DNA of 64,000 nt. Source: Stenotrophomonas bentonitica (lineage in GTDB: Bacteria > Pseudomonadota > Gammaproteobacteria > Xanthomonadales > Xanthomonadaceae). Positions 9,107-20,206 of this stretch are shown here, one piece after another. Both the position numbers and the translations under genes were made by a program. Positions within the stretch are counted from its first letter, which is position 1, and each line of letters begins with the position of its first letter. The stretch covers positions 26,713-90,712 of the forward strand of contig NZ_PKQP01000012.1 in the NCBI RefSeq assembly GCF_002887735.1, given 5' to 3'. The notes beneath the pieces were generated by a model that was not told the DNA's origin, searched no databases, and saw nothing but the letters and a program-made list of their open reading frames with translations.

Positions 9107-9691
9107 TCAGCGCAGAACGTCGCGGCGCGCCTGCAGCAGCTTGCCGACCTGTTCGGTCGCCAGCTGCAGGGCGGCGGCCAGACCGACGTAGACCGCAGCG
9201 GTACGCAGGTAGGGCAGGAACCAGTCGCCGTAGTTCTTCGCCCAGCCGCTGAAGGTGGGCGTGGCGACGTTGTCGCTGGTCCAGTAGAAACCGCCCTGGG
9301 CGAACAGGTGGCAGACCGCTACTGCTGCGACCAGCAGCAGCGCGCCCTTGCCCAGTGCGGCCCAGCTGGCGCCGTGATAGCCGGCGCGCAGGAGCATGCC
9401 GCCGCCCCACATGGCAAAATAGGCCGGCAGCAGCATCCAGTAGCCCGGTGACACGCAGTAGTGCTGCCAGAAGTCCAGGCCGCTGCGGCGGATGACGATC
9501 CAGTCCACCAGCACCGCCACCGCCATCAGCAGCGGAAACGCCCCGCGGGTCCACGCGCGCAGGTAGAAGCCGCCGATGAAGAACACCGCCCAGGACGCAT
9601 CCGGAATCGCCGCGAAATGGTTGACCCGCGTGGCCGCCATCAGCAGCACGAGCACGGACAGGACGAAGGCGCGGTGGGCAGTGGAGGTCAT
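9107..9691 (-). CDS. btuM: BtuM-like membrane protein, probable cobalamin transporter
   Basis: 194 residues with about six hydrophobic segments (roughly 9-21, 34-50, 52-68, 84-101, 108-128, 155-175) and no soluble domain. The family resembles the S-component fold. A cysteine at residue 79 in FWQHYCVSPGYW is in the place where the B12-ligating Cys80 is reported for Thiobacillus denitrificans BtuM. The next gene is a cobalamin adenosyltransferase. The assignment rests on size, topology, this cysteine and context; a generic DUF6580-like membrane protein is the alternative. No room for a cobalamin riboswitch exists in the 94 bp to ubiH. Confidence 0.6.
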   Translation of the reverse strand: MTSTAHRAFVLSVLVLLMAATRVNHFAAIPDASWAVFFIGGFYLRAWTRGAFPLLMAVAVLVDWIVIRRSGLDFWQHYCVSPGYWMLLPAYFAMWGGGMLLRAGYHGASWAALGKGALLLVAAVAVCHLFAQGGFYWTSDNVATPTFSGWAKNYGDWFLPYLRTAAVYVGLAAALQLATEQVGKLLQARRDVLR

Positions 9692-9785
9692 GGCGGTGAC
9701 GGGTGGGGGCAGGCATTCATTCTAGCGCCTGCCGCGGCACCCCGCCGCACGCCGCCCGAACGGGCGAACCCTTATCATGGCGGGC

Positions 9786-10991
9786 ATGAGTGAACGACAT
9801 GATGTAGTGATCGTAGGCGGCGGGCTGGTCGGTGCCAGCCTGGCCATCGCCCTGGACCGTGCCGGCCGTGATGTCGGCCTGGTCGAGGCTTCGCCGCTGG
9901 GCACGCTGCCGGCAGTGTTCGACCAGCGCAACCTCAGCTTCGCGGCCGCCACGGTCAACGCGCTGACCGCACTGGGCGTGATGCAGAAGCTGGCCACTGC
10001 GCCCGGCCCGATCACCCGCATCCATGTCAGCCGCGCAGGCGACTTCGGCCGGGTGCAGATGGCGGCCGCGCAGTACCAGCGCCCGTGGTTCGGCCAGGTC
10101 GTGGTCGCCCGCGATTTCGGCCAGGCGCTGGAGGCGCGGCTGGACACGCTGGCCCACCTGACCCGCTATCGCCCGGCCCGGTTCGTGCGCCTGGGCGCCA
10201 CGGTGGACGGGTATCGCCAGGTCTTCATCGCCGATGACAGCGGTGAGCGCTGCCTGCTGGCGCGCCTGGTGGTGGGGGCCGACGGCACCCGCAGCGGCGT
10301 GCGCGAGGCGCTGGGGATCGAGGTGGACGAGCATGATTTCGAGCAGACCCTGTTCGTCTCGCGGGTGCGCGCCGCACGTGCGCCGGACGGCACCGCGTAC
10401 GAGCGCTTCACCGACACCGGCCCGACCGCGCTGTTGCCGCGTGGCGACCGCCACTTCGGTGCGGTGCACGGCGTTGCCCGCGAGCAGGCCGATGCGGTGA
10501 TGGCGCTGGACGATGCGGCCTGGGTGAGCCGGCTGCAGGGGGCCATCGGCTGGCGTGCCGGCCGGTTGCTGGAAAGTGGGCCGCGCAGCGCGTACCCCTT
10601 GATCCAGGTGCTGTCGCGCGCGCTGGTCGGCGAGCGCACGGTCCTGCTGGGCAATGCCGCGCAGACCATCCATCCGCTGGGCGCGCAGGGCTTCAACCTG
10701 GGCCTGCGCGATGCGCTGACCCTGGCCGAACTCGTGGCCGACGCCGACGATGCCGGCAGCGATGCGCTGCTGCGCGAACACGTGGCACGACGTCTTGAAG
10801 ACCGCGAGCAGACCATCGCCTTCTCCGGTGGGCTGGCGCGCCTGACCAGCAACCCGGCGCCGCTGATGCGGCCGCTGCGGTCGCTCGGCCTGCTGGCGGC
10901 ACAGGCGACGCCGATGCAGTCGATGCTGGTGGGTGGCGCGATGGGCTTCCGCGGTCAGGTGCCGGCGCTGTGCCGCGGAGCCGGCCTGTGA
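9786..10991 (+). CDS. ubiH: 2-octaprenyl-6-methoxyphenol hydroxylase-type FAD monooxygenase UbiH
   Basis: 401 residues from ATG 9786 (an in-frame ATG three codons earlier is possible). The N-terminal FAD fingerprint VVIVGGGLVGAS and the second FAD motif LLGNAAQTIHPLGAQGFN match UbiH, including the Asn in place of the usual Asp. The enzyme hydroxylates the ubiquinone ring. The gene opens a rightward pair with a UbiI/VisC paralogue, overlapping it by 4 bp, as in the E. coli ubiH-visC arrangement. Confidence 0.9.
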   Translation: MSERHDVVIVGGGLVGASLAIALDRAGRDVGLVEASPLGTLPAVFDQRNLSFAAATVNALTALGVMQKLATAPGPITRIHVSRAGDFGRVQMAAAQYQRPWFGQVVVARDFGQALEARLDTLAHLTRYRPARFVRLGATVDGYRQVFIADDSGERCLLARLVVGADGTRSGVREALGIEVDEHDFEQTLFVSRVRAARAPDGTAYERFTDTGPTALLPRGDRHFGAVHGVAREQADAVMALDDAAWVSRLQGAIGWRAGRLLESGPRSAYPLIQVLSRALVGERTVLLGNAAQTIHPLGAQGFNLGLRDALTLAELVADADDAGSDALLREHVARRLEDREQTIAFSGGLARLTSNPAPLMRPLRSLGLLAAQATPMQSMLVGGAMGFRGQVPALCRGAGL

Positions 10992-12163
10992 GCCGGCGCC
11001 CGCAGGACGTGGTGGTGGTCGGCGGCGGCGTGGTCGGTGCGGCCTGCGCCCTGGCCTTGGCCGATGCCGGATTGACGGTGACGCTGGTCGAAGGCCGCGA
11101 GCCCGCCGCGTGGCAGCCGCAGCAGCCGGACCTGCGCGTGTATGCGTTCGCGCCGGACAATGCGCAGCTGCTGACTGCGCTCGGCGTGTGGCCGGCGGTG
11201 AGCACGGCGCGGGCGTGTGCCTACCGCCGGATGCGGGTCTGGGATGCGGCCGGCGGCGATGAACTGCGCTTCGATGCGGACACGCTCGGCCGCGAACAAT
11301 TGGGCTGGATCGTGGAAAACGATCTGCTGGTGGACCGCCTGTGGGCGGCGCTGCCGGCGGCCGGCGTGCAGCTGTGCTGCCCGGCGCGGGTGGAAGCCCT
11401 GGAGCAGGACGCCAACGGGGTGCGCCTGCGCCTGGATGACGGCCGCAGGCTCGACGCGTCGCTGGCGATTGCCGCCGACGGGGCCGAATCCACCCTGCGC
11501 CGGCTGGCCGGGCTGGAGGTCACGCGCCAGGAGTACGGCCAGCGTGGCGTGGTGGCTTATGTGGATACCGAAAAAGCCAACGAAGCCACGGCGTGGCAGC
11601 GCTTCCTGGTGACCGGCCCGCTGGCGGTGCTGCCGATCGGCACGCACCGCAGCTCGATCGTGTGGACCCTGCCCGACGCCGAGGCCGAGCGCTTGCTGGC
11701 GCTGGATGATGCGGCGTTCGGTCGCGAGCTGACCAACGCCTTTGCCGGCCGCCTGGGCGCGATGACGCTGGCCTCCAGGCGCGCGGCCTTCCCGCTGCGC
11801 CGACAGCTGGCGACCGGTTACGTGGCCGGCCGCGTGCTCGCGCTGGGGGATGCGGCCCACGTGGTGCATCCGCTGGCCGGGCAGGGCGTCAATCTCGGCC
11901 TGCGTGATGTGGCTGCGTTGCGGGCAATGGTGCTGGCCGCACAGCAGCGCCGCCAGGACTGGATGTCACCGCACCGCCTGCAGCGCTGGGCGCGCGAGCG
12001 CCGCAGCGAGAACACCGTCGCTGCGTACAGCTTCGATGCCATCAATACGGTGTTCTCCAACGATGAAATGCACCTGACCCTGGCGCGCGGGCGCGCGCTG
12101 GGCTGCGCCGGCAAGCTGCCGCCGCTGGTGTCGATGTTCTGGAAGCGCGCCGCGGGGCTGTGA
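10988..12163 (+). CDS. UbiI/VisC-family FAD-dependent ubiquinone hydroxylase
   Basis: 391 residues from the GTG at 10988, chosen because it overlaps the ubiH stop as GTGA; an in-frame GTG at 10970 is also open. It has the FAD motif VVVVGGGVVGAACALAL and the closing motif LGDAAHVVHPLAGQGVNLGLRD. Paralogues UbiH, UbiI and UbiF act on different ring positions and are hard to separate by eye. Pairing with ubiH supports an aerobic ubiquinone role. Whether it is UbiI (C5) or UbiF-like (C6) is left open. Confidence 0.87.
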   Translation: MSRRPQDVVVVGGGVVGAACALALADAGLTVTLVEGREPAAWQPQQPDLRVYAFAPDNAQLLTALGVWPAVSTARACAYRRMRVWDAAGGDELRFDADTLGREQLGWIVENDLLVDRLWAALPAAGVQLCCPARVEALEQDANGVRLRLDDGRRLDASLAIAADGAESTLRRLAGLEVTRQEYGQRGVVAYVDTEKANEATAWQRFLVTGPLAVLPIGTHRSSIVWTLPDAEAERLLALDDAAFGRELTNAFAGRLGAMTLASRRAAFPLRRQLATGYVAGRVLALGDAAHVVHPLAGQGVNLGLRDVAALRAMVLAAQQRRQDWMSPHRLQRWARERRSENTVAAYSFDAINTVFSNDEMHLTLARGRALGCAGKLPPLVSMFWKRAAGL

Positions 12164-12172
12164 CCCGCGCGC

Positions 12173-12568
12173 TCAGTCGATCAGCCAGCCGGCCAGGTCG
12201 GCGCGGTCCAGCTTGCCGCGCCGCTTCACGTCCAGCGCGTTGAACTCATCGGCCAGGGTCGGGTTGGCCTGCGCTTCGGCGCGGCTGATGAAGCCGTCGC
12301 CGTCGACATCCAGCGCCGCGAACGCGATCCGGTACTGACCGACCACGCTCACCGGCTGCACCGAACGCACCGTTACCGCAGCTTCTCCAGCCGGCGCGGC
12401 CAGCGTCACCTGATGGGTCACCTCGCCCTGCGAGAGCGGCTGTGCGCGCACGCTCGCGGGGACCTCGCGCAGCGGTTCGCTGACCGCCGGTGACGGCGGG
12501 CGGACCTGGGCCAGGGCGAGCGTGGGCAGCAGCGTCAGCAGCAGGATGAGGTTTGATCGGCGTCGCAT
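12173..12568 (-). CDS. Exported EF-hand protein, hypothetical
   Basis: 131 residues with a signal peptide (MRRRSNLILLLTLLPTLALA) and one complete calcium loop, DVDGDGFISRAE, at 87-98. A second loop near the end (DVKRRGKLDRAD) keeps the helix pattern but has lost several ligands. The middle is a predicted beta-rich stretch without recognisable domain. It is probably a periplasmic or surface calcium-responsive protein; nothing in the neighbourhood reveals a partner. It converges on the ubiH pair with only a 9-bp gap. Confidence 0.75.
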   Translation of the reverse strand: MRRRSNLILLLTLLPTLALAQVRPPSPAVSEPLREVPASVRAQPLSQGEVTHQVTLAAPAGEAAVTVRSVQPVSVVGQYRIAFAALDVDGDGFISRAEAQANPTLADEFNALDVKRRGKLDRADLAGWLID

Positions 12569-12642
12569 GGAATCTCCGTTCGTGACGTGGGGACGCCGGG
12601 GGGCCGGCGCGTGCTTCGATCATTGCCGCGCGGTGCGCGGCC

Positions 12643-12665
12643 AGCCGGGCATGTCCCGGCTCTAC
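12643..12665. repeat. SMAG/REP-type palindrome (reverse orientation)
   Basis: AGCCGGG-N5-CCCGGCT followed by CTAC, i.e. a GTAG-headed hairpin read on the minus strand. It lies 17 bp beyond the rlmM stop and may end or protect that transcript. Confidence 0.65.
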
Positions 12666-12681
12666 CGGCGGTGCGCGTGGG

Positions 12682-13728
12682 TCAGCGCAGCGGCGAGGCC
12701 AGCACCGTGATTTCTTCGCGGTCGTGGTACAGCTGCTTGGCGCGTAGATGCAGCGGCCTGCCGGCCTGTTCCTGGAACAGCTCCAGGCACATGCGGGTTT
12801 CATCCCAGCGCTTTTTCATCGGCAGCTTGAGGTTGAAGATCGCATGCTTGCACCAGCCCTCGCGGAACCAGGTGGCCATGCGTTCGGCCACGCGGCGGGG
12901 CTGTTCGACCATGTCGCAGACCATCCAGTCCAGCGGGGTCTCCGGCTGCCAATGGAAGCCATCGGCGCGCAGATGCTCAACCAGCCCGGTTTCCAGCACG
13001 TGCTCGCGCAGCGGGCCGTTGTCCACGCTGATCACCTTCAGGTGCTGGCGGGTCAATACCCAGGTCCAGCCGCCCGGTGCAGCGCCCAGGTCGGCCGCGC
13101 GCATGCCCGGCTTGACCAGCAGTTCGCGCTCTTCCGGTGTCATCAGGGTGAGCAGGGCTTCATCGAGCTTCAGCGCCGAGCGCGAGGGCGCGTCGGGCAG
13201 CAGCTTCAGGCGTGGAATGCCCAGCGGCCAGGGCGCGCTGTCGCGGGTGTCGGCCACGCACACGAAGGCATGACGGCCATCCACGAACACGATGTGCAGG
13301 CGCGGCAGGCCGGTGTTAGGCTTGTCGGTCAGCAGGCCGGCCTTGCGCAGCGCCGGGCGCAGCGCATTGCCGAACGCGCGGGCCAGGCCGGCCAGCGGCT
13401 TGCCTTCGTCCGAGTCCGGATGTTCGACCCACATGTCGCCGAAGCGTTGCTGCCCCTGCAGGGCGGCGAGGATCGGGGTGATGCGGTCGGCAGCATCCAG
13501 CTGCGGCAGTTCGGCCAGCACCTGCAGCTTCTGCCGGGCGAAGATCAGCGAGCGCCAGGACAGGGCCTTGGACAGCGCCGCACCTTCGTCGGTGACGAAC
13601 ACCACGTAACCGTCATTGCGCTGGGTGCGCGCATAGCCGGCCACGTTGGCATAGGCCGCACGCTCGGACAGCTCGGCGGCCAGTTCCGGTTCAAACCCCT
13701 GGCGGCACAGACACAGCAGGCCGCTCAT
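12682..13728 (-). CDS. rlmM: 23S rRNA 2'-O-ribose methyltransferase RlmM
   Basis: 348 residues with an N-terminal THUMP-like region (LLCLCRQGFEPELAAELSER) and a C-terminal Rossmann methyltransferase: AADLGAAPGGWTWVL as SAM site and DWMVCDMVEQP as catalytic region. RlmM (YgdE) methylates C2498 of 23S rRNA. Length and motif order match the family. It follows the deaminase gene by 24 bp. Confidence 0.92.
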   Translation of the reverse strand: MSGLLCLCRQGFEPELAAELSERAAYANVAGYARTQRNDGYVVFVTDEGAALSKALSWRSLIFARQKLQVLAELPQLDAADRITPILAALQGQQRFGDMWVEHPDSDEGKPLAGLARAFGNALRPALRKAGLLTDKPNTGLPRLHIVFVDGRHAFVCVADTRDSAPWPLGIPRLKLLPDAPSRSALKLDEALLTLMTPEERELLVKPGMRAADLGAAPGGWTWVLTRQHLKVISVDNGPLREHVLETGLVEHLRADGFHWQPETPLDWMVCDMVEQPRRVAERMATWFREGWCKHAIFNLKLPMKKRWDETRMCLELFQEQAGRPLHLRAKQLYHDREEITVLASPLR

Positions 13729-13752
13729 CGCATCGCGCCCGAAGCGCGGATA

Positions 13753-14313
13753 TCAGTAATGGGCACCGTTGATCTCTCCGTACTGGCGCAGCACCGCGCG
13801 CGCGGCGTCGCGCTCGATGTCGCGCACGACCTCGATGCCACGCTTGTTGAGTTCGCCGATCCAGTCCGCCGGCAGCGGGCCTTCATCGAAGGGGGTCAGT
13901 TCTTCCACGTCCTGTGCGCTGGCACCGATCAGCAGCCGATCGATGCCGGCCCAGATGGTGGCGCCGTAGCACTGGCAGCACGGCTGCGAGGAGGTGGCCA
14001 GGGTGATCGGTGACAGCACATCGTTCAGGCGCGGGGTCTGCAGGCGCTGCTGGGCCAGCATGTAGGCCATGTTTTCGGCATGCGCCAGCGAGGTGGTATG
14101 CGGCACCACGCGGTTCACGCCGGCGGCGATCACGCGGTGATCCGGCCCAAACACCACGGCGCCGAACGGGCCGCCGCTCTGTGCCTCGACATTCAGGCGC
14201 GACAGTTCAATCGCCAGCGCGACCTTGTCGGCGTCCTCGGGATAGACACGGCCCAGATCGATCTGGTCGTGGATCCAGGCGGGCAGGGTGAGATGGACTT
14301 GCGCGTACAGCAT
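13753..14313 (-). CDS. Nucleoside/guanine deaminase-type zinc hydrolase
   Basis: 186 residues of the cytidine-deaminase-like superfamily. The zinc motifs are HAE (in SLAHAENMAYM) and PCCQC (SSQPCCQCYGATIWAG), with the proton-shuttling Glu of HAE intact. Overall layout resembles Bacillus-type guanine deaminase rather than TadA. The substrate could be guanine or another purine or pterin; sequence alone does not decide. It may be co-transcribed with rlmM downstream. Confidence 0.8.
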   Translation of the reverse strand: MLYAQVHLTLPAWIHDQIDLGRVYPEDADKVALAIELSRLNVEAQSGGPFGAVVFGPDHRVIAAGVNRVVPHTTSLAHAENMAYMLAQQRLQTPRLNDVLSPITLATSSQPCCQCYGATIWAGIDRLLIGASAQDVEELTPFDEGPLPADWIGELNKRGIEVVRDIERDAARAVLRQYGEINGAHY

Positions 14314-14485
14314 CGGGACATGAACCTCTTCAAAGATGGAGCAGCGGCAGTGTATCGGGCCGCGCCCGGGGATGCCGTGCCCGCGCTGAACGCGGCCACG
14401 CGCACGCCGGCGCAGGGCTGCGCCGGTCGCAGGGAATCTGGAGCGCAGGCCCTGCCGATGCAGGGCCGCGCCGGGGTCACGCGGT

Positions 14486-14506
14486 GGCCGGTGCCTGGCA
14501 CCGGCC
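14486..14506. terminator. GC-rich hairpin after glnS
   Basis: GGCCGGTGCC and GGCACCGGCC form a near-perfect dyad 10 bp past the glnS stop on the minus strand. There is no T-run, so it may stabilise the 3' end rather than act as a full intrinsic terminator. Apart from this and some GC-rich short repeats, the 14314-14515 gap is empty. Confidence 0.4.
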
Positions 14507-14515
14507 GGGTGCAGC

Positions 14516-16264
<1,749 letters not shown>

Positions 16265-16302
16265 GATGCGCGGTCGCAGTTAAAAGGTAGAAAGACCAAC
16301 AG

Positions 16303-16331
16303 TTTAGCCTGTCGTAAGGCGACAGGCTAAA
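16303..16331. repeat. Perfect 12-bp inverted repeat upstream of glnS
   Basis: TTTAGCCTGTCG and its exact complement CGACAGGCTAAA flank a 5-base loop. It sits 39 bp upstream of the glnS ATG between divergent genes, so it is not positioned as an ordinary terminator. It could be an operator or a hairpin in the glnS leader. Confidence 0.6.
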
Positions 16332-16334
16332 CGG

Positions 16335-16360
16335 GTAGGTGCCGACCGTAGGTCGGCACG
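16335..16360. repeat. SMAG/REP-type palindrome
   Basis: GTAG head followed by GTGCCGACC-gta-GGTCGGCAC. It is one of a dispersed family of GTAG- or GTGG-headed hairpins in this window. Confidence 0.75.
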
Positions 16361-16409
16361 CCTTCAGCCCCTGGGCGTATGCTGGCCCCATGCCCTCCGG
16401 AGCCCGCCC

Positions 16410-16676
16410 ATGCACGTGATCTACCAGGCCGACAACCTGTTCGACGCCCATCTGGTCAAACACGCCCTGGAGGACGCCGGCATCCCCGCCTTCGTCTTCG
16501 GTGAATCGCTGCTGGGGGGCATGGGCGAGCTCCCGCTGTTCGGCGTCCTGCGCGTGTGCGTCCCCGATCTGGCCCGTCCCGAAGCGGAAGACATCGTTGC
16601 CCAACTGGACTTGGGCGCGGCCCCGGACGACCCCATATTCGACGGAGACGAAAGCGCCGGCCTGTTGCCGGCCTAG
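16410..16676 (+). CDS. DUF2007-family small protein
   Basis: 88 residues beginning MHVIYQADNLFDAHLVKHAL, followed by the FGESLLGG and VRVCVPDLARPEAEDI segments typical of DUF2007 (a small alpha/beta fold called putative signal-transducing protein). A GGAG ribosome site precedes the ATG. It ends 9 bp before msrA, so the two are probably co-transcribed. The molecular role of the family is not established. Confidence 0.85.
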   Translation: MHVIYQADNLFDAHLVKHALEDAGIPAFVFGESLLGGMGELPLFGVLRVCVPDLARPEAEDIVAQLDLGAAPDDPIFDGDESAGLLPA

Positions 16677-16685
16677 GAGAACGCC

Positions 16686-17360
<675 letters not shown>

Positions 17361-17364
17361 TCAC

Positions 17365-17392
17365 GTGGGAGCCGACCAACGGTCGGCTCTAC
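17365..17392. repeat. SMAG/REP-type palindrome after msrA
   Basis: GTGG head and GAGCCGACC-aac-GGTCGGCTC hairpin ending CTAC, starting 4 bp past the msrA stop. It may protect the msrA 3' end. Confidence 0.75.
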
Positions 17393-17547
17393 CCGGTCCA
17401 ATAGACGGCCTTGGGTTCACTGCTGTACTGCGCACCCGGACGCACCCGCCATGTGTCGACGGCGCGTCCAGCAATCGCGCCCACATCGGGCCAACCCCGA
17501 CGAAAGTGAGCGGTTGCGGTTGCGGTTGCCGCAAGCGCCAAAAACGA

Positions 17548-17572
17548 AAGGCCCCGCAGTGCGGGGCCTTTT
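17548..17572. terminator. Bidirectional intrinsic terminator between msrA and tal
   Basis: AAAGGCCCCGC and GCGGGGCCTTTT form a strong stem with a 3-base loop, followed by T residues on the plus strand. It can end tal (minus) and any msrA read-through. A short (GGTTGC)3 run lies just upstream at about 17512-17530. Confidence 0.85.
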
Positions 17573-17596
17573 GTATAGCGAGCCAACCGCCAGCGC

Positions 17597-18559
17597 TTAC
17601 AGGCGCTCGCGGATCGTCTGGCGCAACGCCTCCAGATCCTTGGCGAACGCATCGATACCGCTTGCCAGCTTCTCCGTCGCCATCGGGTCGGCCGCCAGAT
17701 CCGCCGCGAAGCGCGCCGCATCGATCGGCGTCACCTGCACCGGCTCCGCCGCACCGGCCACCAGCTTGCGCGGCAGCTCGCCATGATCGGCGTCCAGCTT
17801 CTCCAGCAGGTCCGGCGAAATCGTCAGGCGATCGCAGCCGGCCAGCGCCTCGATCTGCGCCGTCGAACGGAACGAGGCACCCATCACCACCGTCGGCGAA
17901 CCACGGCGCTTGAACTCGGCATACACGCCGCGCACGAACACCACGCCCGGGTCTTCATCGATGCTTGCCGGCGCCTGCCCGTTGGCCACATACCAATCCA
18001 GGATGCGGCCCACGAACGGCGAAATCAGGAATGCACCGGCCTCACTGCAGGCCAGCGCCTGGGTGGGATTGAAGATCAACGTCAGGTTGCAGTCGATCCC
18101 TTCGGCCTGCAGCTGACGTGCCGCTTCCACGCCTGCCCAGGTGGCTGCGATCTTGATCAGCACCTTGCTGCGCGGCACGCCGGCTGCCTCGTACATGGCG
18201 ATGAACTGGCGCGCCTTGGCGACCGTCGCTGCGGTGTCGTGCGCCTGGTCGGCATCGACCTCGGTCGAGACCCGGCCCGGCACCAGGGTGCTGAGCAGGG
18301 TGCCCACGCCCACGGTCAGGCGATCGGCCACCGCGTGGACAACCGCCTCGCGCTCGCCACCCTGCTCGCGGCCCCAGGCCAGCGCGCTCTCGATGAGATC
18401 GGCGTACACCGGCAGGTCCAGCGCTTTCTTCACCAGGGTGGGATTGGTCGTGCAGTCGACCGGCTTCAAGCGCTTGATCGCCTCGTAATCGCCGGTATCG
18501 GCAACCACCACGGACAGATCACGCAGCTGGGAGAGTTTGGACAGCGAAACGGTGCTCAT
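17597..18559 (-). CDS. tal: Transaldolase
   Basis: 320 residues with the N-terminal [15 protein letters not shown] and the Schiff-base lysine in VLIKIAATW, followed by [12 protein letters not shown]. It moves a dihydroxyacetone unit between sugar phosphates in the non-oxidative pentose phosphate path. Length and motifs match TalA/TalB. It is 53 bp downstream of rnk in the same direction, so it could receive transcription from the peroxide operon and supply NADPH-linked carbon flux; that link is inference. Confidence 0.95.
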   Translation of the reverse strand: MSTVSLSKLSQLRDLSVVVADTGDYEAIKRLKPVDCTTNPTLVKKALDLPVYADLIESALAWGREQGGEREAVVHAVADRLTVGVGTLLSTLVPGRVSTEVDADQAHDTAATVAKARQFIAMYEAAGVPRSKVLIKIAATWAGVEAARQLQAEGIDCNLTLIFNPTQALACSEAGAFLISPFVGRILDWYVANGQAPASIDEDPGVVFVRGVYAEFKRRGSPTVVMGASFRSTAQIEALAGCDRLTISPDLLEKLDADHGELPRKLVAGAAEPVQVTPIDAARFAADLAADPMATEKLASGIDAFAKDLEALRQTIRERL

Positions 18560-18612
18560 TGCAACTCCTGGGACGAAACGGTGGAACCTGCGCGACGACG
18601 CAGCAGGCGGGG

Positions 18613-19020
18613 TCAGGCGTGGGGCTGGTGGTGGACGGCGGTCACCCGCAGGCGCAGCTTGCGGCCGCCCGGTGCCACCCAGTCCATGGTCTGGCCGATC
18701 GACAGGCCCAGCAGCGCGGTGCCCACCGGTGCGAGGATCGATACCTTGCCCTGTTCAACATCGGCCTCGCGCGGATAGACCAGCGTCAGAACGTGTTTTT
18801 CGTTCTGCAGCTCATCTTCGCACTCCACGCGCGAATGCATCATGACGGTGCCCTCGGGAACCTGGTCCGGCGCCACAACGGTCGCCCGGTTGAGTTCTTC
18901 GGCCAGGGCGATCCCGGCGGGGGTCTGGCTGACAGCGGGAGACTCGAGCATGGCGTCCAGGCGGTCCATGTCGTGGCTTGAAACAATGATGGAAGGGGGC
19001 AGTCCGCTGGAAGTGGACAT
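18613..19020 (-). CDS. rnk: Rnk/GreA-C-like regulator of nucleoside diphosphate kinase
   Basis: 135 residues from ATG 19020, close to E. coli Rnk (136). The C-terminal FKBP-like fold of the GreA family is visible as [41 protein letters not shown]. Rnk binds RNA polymerase in the secondary channel region but lacks the long coiled coil of GreA. It follows oxyR by 138 bp. In Xanthomonas an unnamed orfX follows oxyR in this operon; whether that equals rnk could not be checked here. Confidence 0.85.
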   Translation of the reverse strand: MSTSSGLPPSIIVSSHDMDRLDAMLESPAVSQTPAGIALAEELNRATVVAPDQVPEGTVMMHSRVECEDELQNEKHVLTLVYPREADVEQGKVSILAPVGTALLGLSIGQTMDWVAPGGRKLRLRVTAVHHQPHA

Positions 19021-19158
19021 GGTGTAGCTCCTTGCGTTTGTGGAAGACCCATGCAAAAAGGCGGCGCCTGCTGGCACCGCCTCGTCCTATTGTGCTGACA
19101 ATCGTAGACGGATGCGACCCGTCCGGCGTATCGGCCCCGCCGGCCGGTTCAGCCAGGC

Positions 19159-20115
19159 TCAGCCAGCGCGTTGCAGCGGCGTGGCCGTGGCACCCGGAAC
19201 GTCGGTGGACTCCAGCGCGAGCAGGCCCTGCGGCAGCCGTTTGAACTGCTGGGCCAGCTGTTCCAGGAACCCGGTCATCGCCGAACTGCGGCGCCAGGCC
19301 ATCGCGATGCGGCGGCTGGGGCGGTCATCGCCGCTGAAGTCCAGCAGGCGGATGTTGTCCGAGCGCGGCACCGGGGGCTTGACCGACAGCGTCGGCAGCA
19401 GGGTGATGCCCACATCGGCAGCCACCATCTGCCGCAGCGTCTCCAGGCTGGTGGCGCGGAACTCCGATTTCTCGTTGGCGCCAAACAACCGGCAGACGGC
19501 CAGCGCCTGGTCGCGCAGGCAGTGTCCATCCTCGAGCAGCAGCAGCTTCTGCGACGAGAGCTCCTGCACGTCCAGATGCTGGCGGCGTGCCAGCGGGTGC
19601 TGCTGGGAAACCGCCAGCAGGAAGGGCTCTTCGAACAGGAACTCGGCGTGCAGCTGGTCATCGTCCAGCGGCAGTGCCAGCAGGGCGGCATCGAGCTTGC
19701 CCTCGCGCAGCCGGGTCAGCAGCTCATCGCTCTTTTCCTCGACCAGCAGCAGTTCCAGCTGCGGGAAACGCTCGCGGATGTTGGGGATCACATGCGGCAG
19801 CAGATACGGGCCCAGCGTCGGGAAGATGCCGAGCCGGACGGTGCCGGCTTCGGGATCGCGGCTGCGCCGCGCGGCTTCCTTCATCTGCTCCACCTCGGCC
19901 ACGATGGTGCGCGCGCGCGCGGCCGCTTCCACCCCGGCGGGGGTGAGCATGACCTTGCGCGGGGCACGTTCCACCAACGGCAACCCCAGCTCATCCTCGA
20001 GCTTGCGGATCTGGGTGGACAGGGTGGGCTGGCTGACGAAGCAGGCGGCGGCCGCCTTGCCGAAATGGCGGTGGTCGGCCAGCGCCACCAGATACTTCAA
20101 ATCACGTAGGTTCAT
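19159..20115 (-). CDS. oxyR: Hydrogen-peroxide-sensing LysR-type regulator OxyR
   Basis: 318 residues with an N-terminal winged helix (FGKAAAACFVSQPTLSTQIRKLE). The redox cysteines fall at 199 and 208 in GHCLRDQALAVC, exactly the E. coli numbering, so disulfide-based peroxide sensing should be intact. It lies 91 bp downstream of ahpF in the same direction, the ahpC-ahpF-oxyR order known from Xanthomonas, and so may be both autoregulated and read through from ahpC. Confidence 0.95.
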   Translation of the reverse strand: MNLRDLKYLVALADHRHFGKAAAACFVSQPTLSTQIRKLEDELGLPLVERAPRKVMLTPAGVEAAARARTIVAEVEQMKEAARRSRDPEAGTVRLGIFPTLGPYLLPHVIPNIRERFPQLELLLVEEKSDELLTRLREGKLDAALLALPLDDDQLHAEFLFEEPFLLAVSQQHPLARRQHLDVQELSSQKLLLLEDGHCLRDQALAVCRLFGANEKSEFRATSLETLRQMVAADVGITLLPTLSVKPPVPRSDNIRLLDFSGDDRPSRRIAMAWRRSSAMTGFLEQLAQQFKRLPQGLLALESTDVPGATATPLQRAG

Positions 20116-20206
20116 TTCCTTGGACCTCTTGCGGCAATGGACCGGGTGATGGCGTGGCTACCCAGCAGACAGACAAGGTTCCCGGCGAACCGGGAACCGA
20201 AACGTT

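Noticed and set aside
9692..9785. Cobalamin riboswitch upstream of the BtuM-like gene
   Set aside because: Only 94 bp separate it from ubiH, too short for a B12 riboswitch, and no B12-box was seen.
17512..17530. (GGTTGC)3 run as a functional repeat
   Set aside because: Only three copies, non-coding and next to a terminator; too short to claim more.
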